This document shows positions 16,193 to 22,785 of a DNA stretch of 41,631 bases, piece after piece. The position numbers and the translations under genes are program-made. Positions within the stretch are counted from its first letter, which is position 1. Every line of letters begins with the position of its first letter. This DNA is from Sulfuritalea sp. (GTDB lineage: Bacteria; Pseudomonadota; Gammaproteobacteria; Burkholderiales; Burkholderiaceae_C): the NCBI GenBank assembly GCA_021737875.1, contig JAIPDD010000004.1:1-41631 (forward strand), given 5' to 3'. Below the pieces are notes generated by a model. That model did no database searches and was not told the DNA's origin. It saw only the letters and a list, made by a program, of their open reading frames with translations.

Positions 16193-16231
16193 TTATTTCA
16201 TTTTTTTGATACAAGCCACTGCGAGAACCGT

Positions 16232-17716
16232 ATGACCGCATCCCCACTCTCCCAACTCAAAGACCCCAGCCTGCTGCATACCGATGCGCTCATCAACGGC
16301 CAGTGGATCCCAGGCGCAAGCCGCTTTGACATTGTGGACCCGGCCACCGGACACAAACTCGCGGATGTGGCCAACCTGGGGCCCCAAGACGCCGAAGCGG
16401 CCATCGCAGCAGCCAACGCCGCCTGGCCCGCATGGAAGGCCAAAACCGCCAAAGAGCGCAGCATTATTTTGCGCAAGTGGTTTGATCTCTTGATGGCCAA
16501 CCAAGACGACATTGCACGCATCATGACGGCCGAACAAGGCAAGCCCTTGGCTGAGGCCAAAGGCGAAGTCGCCTACGGTGCCAGTTTTGTGGAGTGGTTT
16601 GCTGAAGAGGCCAAACGCGTCAACGGCGAGACGCTGCCCCAGTTTGACAACAACCGCCGCCTGATGGTGATAAAGCAAGCCATCGGCGTGTGTGCCGCCA
16701 TCACGCCATGGAACTTTCCGCTGGCCATGATCACCCGCAAAGTGGCACCCGCTCTTGCGGCGGGCTGCCCCGTCATCATCAAGCCCGCAGAGTTAACGCC
16801 TTTGACCGCGTTGGCCGCAGCCGCGCTGGCCATGCGCGCAGGCATTCCCGCAGGCGTTCTCAACATGGTGACGGCCGATGCCGAGAATTCGATTGCGGTG
16901 GGCAAAGTGATTTGCGCCAGCCCCGTCGTGCGCCATTTGAGCTTTACTGGCTCCACCGAAGTGGGCCGTATTTTGATGGCGCAAAGCGCGCCAACAGTCA
17001 AGAAACTCTCGCTCGAACTTGGCGGCAACGCGCCGTTTTTGGTCTTTGATGATGCCGACATTGACAGCGCCGTCGAAGGTGCGTTTGCCAGCAAGTACCG
17101 CAACGCCGGCCAAACCTGCGTTTGCTCGAACCGCATTTATGTGCAAAGCGGGGTGTACGAGCAATTTATCGAAAAGTTTGCCGCCAAAGTCCAAACCGCC
17201 AAAGTGGGCAATGGCTTTGATGCCGATGTGAACCAAGGCCCGCTGATTGAAGAAGCCGCACTCGTCAAAGTGGAGCGCCATGTGGCCGATGCGCTGGCTA
17301 AGGGGGCGCGGCTGCTGGTGGGTGGCAAGCGTTTAAGCCAGCTAGGCAGTGGCCAATTTTTTGAGCCGACGGTCGTGGCCGATGCCACGGCCGACATGCT
17401 GTGCGCCAAAGAAGAGACCTTTGGGCCCTTTGCGCCGGTGTTTAAGTTTCACACCGAACAAGAGGCGATCGACGCTGCCAACCACACCGAGTTTGGCTTG
17501 GCCAGTTATTTTTACAGCCGCGATATTGGCCGCATTTACCGCGTAGCAGAAGCCTTGGAATACGGCATGGTGGGAATCAACGTGGGCATCTTGGCCACCG
17601 AACACGTGCCCTTTGGCGGCGTGAAGCAATCAGGCTTAGGCCGCGAAGGCTCTCACTTTGGCATGGACGACTATGTGGAGGTGAAATACCTTTGCATCGG
17701 TGATGTGCAAAAGTAA
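16232..17716 (+). CDS. gabD: Succinate/glutarate-semialdehyde dehydrogenase
   Basis: The 494-aa NAD(P)-dependent aldehyde dehydrogenase has TPWNFPLAMITRKVAPALAA at residues 158-177, Glu262 in LELGGNAPF as general base and Cys296 in NAGQTCVCSN as nucleophile. The nearby Cys298 gives the C-x-C pair seen in GabD enzymes. It oxidises succinate semialdehyde to succinate, or glutarate semialdehyde to glutarate (DavD activity). Because the divergent neighbours are glutaryl-CoA dehydrogenase and a probable glutarate CoA-transferase, the glutarate route from lysine or 5-aminovalerate is the favoured role. No GABA or 5-aminovalerate aminotransferase is adjacent. Confidence 0.92.
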   Translation: MTASPLSQLKDPSLLHTDALINGQWIPGASRFDIVDPATGHKLADVANLGPQDAEAAIAAANAAWPAWKAKTAKERSIILRKWFDLLMANQDDIARIMTAEQGKPLAEAKGEVAYGASFVEWFAEEAKRVNGETLPQFDNNRRLMVIKQAIGVCAAITPWNFPLAMITRKVAPALAAGCPVIIKPAELTPLTALAAAALAMRAGIPAGVLNMVTADAENSIAVGKVICASPVVRHLSFTGSTEVGRILMAQSAPTVKKLSLELGGNAPFLVFDDADIDSAVEGAFASKYRNAGQTCVCSNRIYVQSGVYEQFIEKFAAKVQTAKVGNGFDADVNQGPLIEEAALVKVERHVADALAKGARLLVGGKRLSQLGSGQFFEPTVVADATADMLCAKEETFGPFAPVFKFHTEQEAIDAANHTEFGLASYFYSRDIGRIYRVAEALEYGMVGINVGILATEHVPFGGVKQSGLGREGSHFGMDDYVEVKYLCIGDVQK

Positions 17717-17728
17717 TACGCCTGCTTG

Positions 17729-17743
17729 GCGCGCTCAGCGCGC
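17729..17743. terminator. GC-rich hairpin between convergent genes
   Basis: GCGCGC-TCA-GCGCGC is a compact stem in the 27-nt gap between the stop codons of gabD and the DUF3047 gene. It may end transcription from either side, although no clear T-run follows. Confidence 0.35.
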
Positions 17744-18505
17744 TTAGCGCAAGCTGATGTCGCCGTAGTGGGCCAGCACGGTGCTTTTGGTGTTGTCACT
17801 GTCGGTCATGACCGCAATCCCCACGAGTGCGCCTGGGGCTTCGCCAAACACTTTTTCGTAATCCGCTCGGATATTGCGCTCATAGTCACGCCACTGTTGC
17901 AGGCCCGTGCTGCCCGACTCCACCACCAATTGGCGGATGCGGTCGGTTCGGTTGTTGTGCACCACCGACCCCACAGGCCGGCGATTGCACCAGACATACA
18001 TCAAGGTGGCATAGGGCATTTCTTCGCCCGTCAAGGTCAGAGACAGTTCGCTGAGCAAGGCGTTCTTCAAAGAGAAGGTGCTGCGATCACCCTCGAAGGC
18101 CAACACCACGCGCACCGGTGAGTCGTCACTGGCGCGCTCTCCCATATCCGCGTTGGCAATGAGTTGCGGCAGCAACCAAGAAAAGCGAACGGCACCCAGC
18201 TGCGAAGGTTCTATGCGCAGCGGTTTGCGCAACATGCTGACTGACGAATCCGCGCGCGCCACCAAGCTCAAGCGGGAGCCGAGGACTTGCGTCTGGTACT
18301 GGGTTGGCGTTTTTCCGGGAAACAGCACGGGCTCCCACAGCGCTTGCTCGGCAGGGCTCCAGTGGTGTGGGCTGCGGCCAGCTTGATCTCCGATGGCGTT
18401 GGCCACAGGCGCGTTGGCGCGCCGCTCTGGCAAGCCACTGCAGCCGCTGAGCAAAAGCACTCCCGTTGCCACCAGGCACGCTGCTGTGTTGAAACCAAAA
18501 TTCAT
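17744..18505 (-). CDS. DUF3047 lipoprotein
   Basis: The 253-aa protein has a signal peptide ending in the lipobox LLSGC, with Cys22 as lipidation site. Residue 23 is Ser rather than Asp, which predicts outer-membrane sorting. The n-region lacks Lys/Arg, which is unusual. The C-terminal half shows the DUF3047 pattern: TLMYVWCNRRPVGSVVHNNR, then RQLVVESGSTGLQQWRDYER and GIAVMTDSDNTKSTVLAHYG. The biochemical role of this family is not established. It lies 86 nt downstream of the IscR-like gene on the same strand and is convergent with gabD. Confidence 0.8.
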   Translation of the reverse strand: MNFGFNTAACLVATGVLLLSGCSGLPERRANAPVANAIGDQAGRSPHHWSPAEQALWEPVLFPGKTPTQYQTQVLGSRLSLVARADSSVSMLRKPLRIEPSQLGAVRFSWLLPQLIANADMGERASDDSPVRVVLAFEGDRSTFSLKNALLSELSLTLTGEEMPYATLMYVWCNRRPVGSVVHNNRTDRIRQLVVESGSTGLQQWRDYERNIRADYEKVFGEAPGALVGIAVMTDSDNTKSTVLAHYGDISLR

Positions 18506-18591
18506 GGGCGCGAGCTTAAAGGCGCAAGATGAAACTTTGGTTAACCATTACCCTGTAATGCCTGTGTTTGTAACAAATAAACCACAAAGAT

Positions 18592-19125
18592 CTAGCCGCG
18601 TGCTGGCAGCCACTGTCCTAATGCAAAGACAGAGTTCGGCGCGTTGGTTCGTAGAGCGGGTGCTACGGGTTTTTTCAAAATGCCTTTTTTGTTGCTTTTG
18701 CGCTTAGGAACTTGAAAGCCTTTGGCGCTTTGCTCTAAGGCCAGACTCTTCAAAGTGATCGTGCGCATGTGGGCCATGAGGGCTGTGTGCAACTGTTCCC
18801 ACAAGGCCTCCGTCATATCAGGAACATCCTGAGCCCCTTTGCGCGCATCGATGGCGGGGCTGGGCTCGTCGCTTTCAATGGCTGTCACGATATCGGCCAC
18901 CGAAATCGAATCACCGCGAAAGCCCATGGCGTAACCGCCGCCGGGTCCACGCGTACTTTCCACCAAACCATGTTGGCGCAACTTGGCAAATACCTGTTCC
19001 AGGTAGGACAGGGATATGCCGTGGCGCAAAGCCAACTCACTCAAAGGAACGGGGCTGTGCGGGTCACGCAAAGCCAAATCAATCATGGCGGTAATTGCAA
19101 ACCGGCCGCGGGTACTTAGACGCAT
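18592..19125 (-). CDS. Rrf2-family (IscR-like) regulator without cysteines
   Basis: The start is the ATG at 19125 (MRLSTRGRFAITAMIDLALR), which matches the conserved IscR N-terminus and gives 177 aa. The winged helix includes SLSYLEQVFAKLRQHGLVES and RGPGGGYAMG. After ISVADIVTAIESDE, IscR normally has three cysteines that ligate a [2Fe-2S] cluster. Here the equivalent stretch (SPAIDARKGAQDVPDM) has none, and the whole protein contains no cysteine. It is therefore a cluster-free Rrf2 regulator or one sensing a different signal. The downstream ALWEQLHTALMAHMRTITLK block still aligns with IscR. A basic C-terminal tail of about 40 residues is extra. No isc genes are nearby. Confidence 0.85.
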   Translation of the reverse strand: MRLSTRGRFAITAMIDLALRDPHSPVPLSELALRHGISLSYLEQVFAKLRQHGLVESTRGPGGGYAMGFRGDSISVADIVTAIESDEPSPAIDARKGAQDVPDMTEALWEQLHTALMAHMRTITLKSLALEQSAKGFQVPKRKSNKKGILKKPVAPALRTNAPNSVFALGQWLPARG

Positions 19126-19215
19126 GTGATGCTCCAAAAACGCCCACCTTGGGCTAAAGAAGCTCGACTTTAAAAGGGTTTATGCTTCGTGTAAATTCGT
19201 ATTTATGACTATTTC

Positions 19216-19234
19216 ACTTCGTTTTAACCGAAGT
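19216..19234. promoter_or_regulatory. LTTR box ACTTCG-N7-CGAAGT
   Basis: This perfect 6-bp inverted repeat with a 7-nt spacer has T-N11-A (T19219/A19231). It lies upstream of the NhaR-like LysR gene in the divergent region shared with the Rrf2 regulator. It is a strong candidate for autoregulation. Confidence 0.5.
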
Positions 19235-19255
19235 ATTTTGAACTTTTGAGGATCT

Positions 19256-19267
19256 ATGCGCGTATGA
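19256..19267 (+). promoter_or_regulatory. Three-codon mini-ORF (MRV) overlapping the nhaR-like start
   Basis: ATG CGC GTA TGA begins 4 nt after GAGGA. Its stop overlaps the ATG at 19264 of the LysR gene. The only good Shine-Dalgarno in the region is placed for the mini-ORF rather than the main gene, which suggests reinitiation-coupled translation. An in-frame TTG at 19246 is the competing start. Confidence 0.3.
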
Positions 19268-20157
19268 ACTTTAAACATTTGCACTATTTTTGGGTCACCG
19301 CCAAGGCCGGCGGCGTGATGCGGGCGGGCGAGCAGCTGCACACCACCCCCCAAACCCTGTCAGGACAAATTCATTTGCTAGAAGATTGGCTTGGGCGCAA
19401 ATTGTTCCAAAAACGCGGCCGCAATTTAGAGCTGACCGAGGACGGGCGGCTTGCTTTAAGTTACGCAGACCAAATTTTTACGCTCGGCAATGAGTTAGAA
19501 ACTGCGGTGCGCCAAGCCCATGGTGGTGAGAAGGTGTTGGAGTTTCGGGTTGGCGTGGCGGACTCGGTGAGCAAATCGGTCGCCTACCGCTTGCTCGAAC
19601 CCGCACTCAGCGTCGGCGAGCGCGTTCGCATGATTTGCAGCGAGGGCAAATTTGCAGAGTTGCTGGCCCAGCTGGCCTTGAACCGCTTAGACCTTGTCAT
19701 TGCCGATGAGCCGATGTCTCGGCGCATCAACGTGCGGGCCTTTAACCATCCCTTGGGTCGCAGCACCATGAGCTTTTTGAGTTCCCCCGCATTGGCCAAG
19801 CAACTCCAAGGAAAATTTCCTGCATGCTTGAGCAACGTACCCATGCTCATTCAAGGCGCCCACTCTTCGGTGCGCCAACAGCTCGAAGCCTGGTTTACCC
19901 GCCACGCTATTACGCCTCGCGTTGTGGGCGAGTTTGATGACGGCGCCTTGATGACGGCCTTTGGCAGAGAAGGGCGCGGCGTTTTCATGGTGCCCAAGGT
20001 GATGGAGGAAGAAACCATGGCGCAGTATGGCGTTCAGCTGATTGGACGCACAGAGGAATTGGTCGAAGAGTTTTTTGCGGTGTCCGTGGAGCGGCGCATC
20101 ACGCATCCTTGCGTGGTGGCTATCACGGATGCTGCGCGAGGCCAATTGTTTGGATGA
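19264..20157 (+). CDS. nhaR: NhaR-like LysR-family regulator
   Basis: Starting at ATG 19264 the protein has 297 aa and the typical NhaR opening MNFKHLHYFWVTAKAGGVMR, then TTPQTLSGQIHLLEDWLGRK and LFQKRGRNLELTEDGRLALS. NhaR proteins are LysR activators that in enterobacteria respond to sodium and control the antiporter NhaA. Here no antiporter is adjacent and the target is unknown. The downstream neighbour is a MipA/OmpV outer-membrane protein 71 nt away on the same strand. A LTTR dyad lies at 19216-19234. Translation may depend on the overlapping three-codon frame at 19256. Confidence 0.85.
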   Translation: MNFKHLHYFWVTAKAGGVMRAGEQLHTTPQTLSGQIHLLEDWLGRKLFQKRGRNLELTEDGRLALSYADQIFTLGNELETAVRQAHGGEKVLEFRVGVADSVSKSVAYRLLEPALSVGERVRMICSEGKFAELLAQLALNRLDLVIADEPMSRRINVRAFNHPLGRSTMSFLSSPALAKQLQGKFPACLSNVPMLIQGAHSSVRQQLEAWFTRHAITPRVVGEFDDGALMTAFGREGRGVFMVPKVMEEETMAQYGVQLIGRTEELVEEFFAVSVERRITHPCVVAITDAARGQLFG

Positions 20158-20228
20158 GCGCTGCATTGGCCATGCCTGTGATAGGCTCAAACCTCAAAAG
20201 GGAATGCCATTTCATTTCACGGACCGCC

Positions 20229-21074
20229 ATGCATTTATTAACCATACCGCGCACACTAGTCACTCCTCTCGCGCTCACAACGGCCTTGCTTTTTACGGCC
20301 AGCGTGCAAGCCCAAGACACCGGGCTTCCTTTGTGGGAAGCGGGTGTTTTTGGGGGGTCACTCTCCAGCCCCGCCTACCCGGGCTCGGCTGAGCGCCTAA
20401 CGCGGACCTTGGCCCTGCCGTATTTCATTTACCGCGGCGATGTTTTTCGGGTGGACCGTGGCGGCATCGGGGCTCGGATGATGATGGGGCCGGATGTCGA
20501 GCTGGATGTGGGTTTTGCCGGCTCATTGCCTGCAAGCTCTGCAGACATTGCGGTGCGCGACGGGATGCCTGATTTAGGGACCTTGCTGGAGTTTGGCCCA
20601 GTCTTGAAAGTGACCTTGGCAAGGCCCCAGCCCGGCTCCCGATTGGGTTTAGAAATACCGGTACGAGGTGTGTTCGAGCTCAATGGCGGGCTGCGTTCAC
20701 AAGGTTTTGCATTTCAACCGTCTTTGGTGTGGGAGACGCGCGATATCGGCGGCGGCTGGAGCCTGTCGGCCAGTGGCGGCTTGGTTTGGGGCGATGCGCA
20801 ACTCAACCAGTATTTCTACGGGGTTCCACAGGCCTACGCCACTGCACAACGCCCCGCCTTTGACGCCCAAGCCGGCCTCATCGGCATGCGCGCCAGCCTT
20901 AGCAGCAGCAAAAACTTGGGTCCCGACCTGCGGCTGTTTGCCTACGCGCGGCAAGATCAGTACAACCTAGGCGCCAACCTGAACAGCCCACTGGCCTTGC
21001 AGTCCACCGGCCAATCGTTGGGGCTGGGCTTGAGCTGGGTCTTTGGGCGCTCAGATACGCGGGTTGGCAATTAA
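20229..21074 (+). CDS. MipA/OmpV-family outer-membrane protein
   Basis: The ATG at 20229 is chosen because the protein then begins with a signal peptide (MHLLTIPRTLVTPLALTTAL, cleavage probably after SVQA at about residue 28) and has 281 aa, the usual family length. The mature chain starts with the family block LPLWEAGVFGGSLSSPAYPG and continues as alternating beta-strands, ending in an LGLGLSWVFGRSDTRVGN strand. MipA/OmpV proteins form outer-membrane barrels. In E. coli MipA is a scaffold linking MltA with PBP1b. A role in envelope maintenance or solute passage is possible. It is convergent with soeC, 19 nt apart. Confidence 0.86.
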   Translation: MHLLTIPRTLVTPLALTTALLFTASVQAQDTGLPLWEAGVFGGSLSSPAYPGSAERLTRTLALPYFIYRGDVFRVDRGGIGARMMMGPDVELDVGFAGSLPASSADIAVRDGMPDLGTLLEFGPVLKVTLARPQPGSRLGLEIPVRGVFELNGGLRSQGFAFQPSLVWETRDIGGGWSLSASGGLVWGDAQLNQYFYGVPQAYATAQRPAFDAQAGLIGMRASLSSSKNLGPDLRLFAYARQDQYNLGANLNSPLALQSTGQSLGLGLSWVFGRSDTRVGN

Positions 21075-21093
21075 CCCGGCAGGCTTGCGCAAA

Positions 21094-22026
21094 CTAAGAC
21101 ACCGTCTGGTAGTACAAGTTTTGCGGATGCTGCGCTTGGGCGAAGAAAAACCAGCGCTCTGGAATGAGTGCACTGGCCTGCATTAAAGCAATCACGGGCC
21201 ACAGCGAAGGGATGTTGTGCGTGATCGCCCACAAGGCCAATAGCGCTGGCGCGACAAACAATCCGACAATAAAAAACCATTTGGTATTTTTCACTACGGC
21301 GAGGCTTGCGCCGTGAAAAAATTCCCGGGTGTTAAAAGCCCCGGCGGACATGCCCATGGACTTTTGCACCAAGCGCTTCGCTGAAATTCCTGTAGCCGAT
21401 TGCAAAGTGGATACGGGCACCAAAGTGGCATTGCGCCGCAGGCTAAGCCAGCGCACCGCACCCGCCAACAGCGTGAGCCACAGCGCACACGGGCCCGCCA
21501 GGGAGAGCAAGGCCTGCTCATCGTAAGAAGCGGCCAAGGCGCAAGCCAACACCGCACCCGAAGACAAACCAATCAACACAAAATTCCACACCGTCAGCGG
21601 GTGCGCCCACTCACGGATAAATCGCAAGCACGCGTAAATCATTGCCGTGCAGTACCACAGGACCAAGGCGCCCACAATCACCACGACAGGCAAGACCTGC
21701 ATGACAAAGCCTTGTACATGCAAAGCCAAAGCCAACCACCACACAGCGACCAAACCGATAAACGCTGGCATCACGATCACTTCGCGCGACATCCAAGACG
21801 TGCGCCACATCAGCACCGCGCGCCAGGCCCGCATCTTGTGGCCCAAATGAAAAAACGACGCCGCCAAGCCCGCGACCAAAAGCACTTCGCCCAAAGCCAA
21901 GGCCTGCAAGAAAAACTCCCTGCCCATTGGAACGCCACACAGCAAGGCAACCGCCAGCGCCACGATCAGGCCTTGGGCAGCGCCCGCCAAGGTCGTGAAA
22001 AAGAGAATCGAAAAAGCCGGATGCAT
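21094..22026 (-). CDS. soeC: Sulfite dehydrogenase membrane anchor SoeC (DmsC family)
   Basis: The 310-aa hydrophobic protein of the DmsC/NrfD-like anchor family has about eight membrane segments. It begins MHPAFSILFFTTLAGAAQGL, which is the usual N-terminus of SoeC/DmsC, and ends in the soluble tail PERWFFFAQAQHPQNLYY. It would anchor the SoeAB catalytic module to the cytoplasmic side of the inner membrane and pass electrons to quinone. It is the last gene of the xsc-pta-soeABC run, 6 nt after soeB. The sulfite role rests on this context, since the sequence alone would also fit a DMSO-reductase anchor. Confidence 0.85.
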   Translation of the reverse strand: MHPAFSILFFTTLAGAAQGLIVALAVALLCGVPMGREFFLQALALGEVLLVAGLAASFFHLGHKMRAWRAVLMWRTSWMSREVIVMPAFIGLVAVWWLALALHVQGFVMQVLPVVVIVGALVLWYCTAMIYACLRFIREWAHPLTVWNFVLIGLSSGAVLACALAASYDEQALLSLAGPCALWLTLLAGAVRWLSLRRNATLVPVSTLQSATGISAKRLVQKSMGMSAGAFNTREFFHGASLAVVKNTKWFFIVGLFVAPALLALWAITHNIPSLWPVIALMQASALIPERWFFFAQAQHPQNLYYQTVS

Positions 22027-22032
22027 AGCGGT

Positions 22033-22785
22033 TTAGCCTTGAGAAGAGGGGGTGATGTGCCGCGGTAAATACATATTGGCCGGCTGGGTTTCCCACTCCG
22101 GCATCAGCGCGTAGCCACCGCGTTCGCGAATGGCTTTGGAGACGTCAGAGTCTGGGTCTTTCACGTCACCAAACAAACGCGCGTTGGTCGGGCAGGCTTT
22201 GACGCATGCCGGTTGGCGGTCTGCCTCGGGCAACAGCTCGTCATAAATGCGGTCTACGCACAGCGTGCATTTGGTCATGACCTGGCGCTCTTCATCTAAT
22301 TCGCGGGCGCCATAAGGACACGCCCATGCGCAGTATTTGCAGCCAATGCACTTGTCGTAATCCACCAAAACGATTCCGTCTTCGGCGCGCTTGTAGCTCG
22401 CGCCGGTAGGGCACACCGGCACACACGGCGGGTCTTCGCAGTGCAAGCAGCTTTTAGGAAAGTGAATGGTGTCGGTGTTGGGAAATTCACCTGACTCGTA
22501 GGTTTGAACGCGGTTAAAAAAGGTGCCTGTCGGGTTGGCGGCATACGGTGCCAAATCGGCCAAGGGGCCAGCGCTACCGGAGGTGTTCCACTGTTTGCAC
22601 GAGGTCACACAGGCATGGCAGCCCACGCACACATTGAGGTCAATCACCAAGGCCAATTGCTTGGCCAATGTCTCGCCCTGTTCGGCGCGAACCCGCTTGG
22701 GCGCTGGCGCAGTCGCAGGGGCGCGCCCTACGGGAGTGTCTTCCACCAAATGCGTTTGCATCAGGTCTTTCAGCCATTGAATCAT
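22033..22785 (-). CDS. soeB: Sulfite dehydrogenase iron-sulfur subunit SoeB
   Basis: The 250-aa ferredoxin-like protein carries four [4Fe-4S] cluster motifs: CVGCHACVTSCKQWN (about residue 53), SCLHCEDPPCVPVCP (about residue 112), CIGCKYCAWACPYGAR (about residue 147) and CTLCVDR with a partner CVKACP later. The arrangement is that of DmsB/PsrB/SoeB electron-transfer subunits. It conducts electrons between the molybdenum subunit and the SoeC quinone site. No signal peptide is present. Its ATG at 22785 overlaps the soeA stop by 4 nt, so translation is coupled and subunit ratios are probably matched. Confidence 0.9.
   Translation of the reverse strand: MIQWLKDLMQTHLVEDTPVGRAPATAPAPKRVRAEQGETLAKQLALVIDLNVCVGCHACVTSCKQWNTSGSAGPLADLAPYAANPTGTFFNRVQTYESGEFPNTDTIHFPKSCLHCEDPPCVPVCPTGASYKRAEDGIVLVDYDKCIGCKYCAWACPYGARELDEERQVMTKCTLCVDRIYDELLPEADRQPACVKACPTNARLFGDVKDPDSDVSKAIRERGGYALMPEWETQPANMYLPRHITPSSQG

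Noticed and set aside
10600-16215. Shared string TCATTTTTTTGATA near 10608 and 16198 as a repeated regulatory element
   Set aside because: The match is mostly a T-run and the contexts differ. Chance is the simplest explanation.
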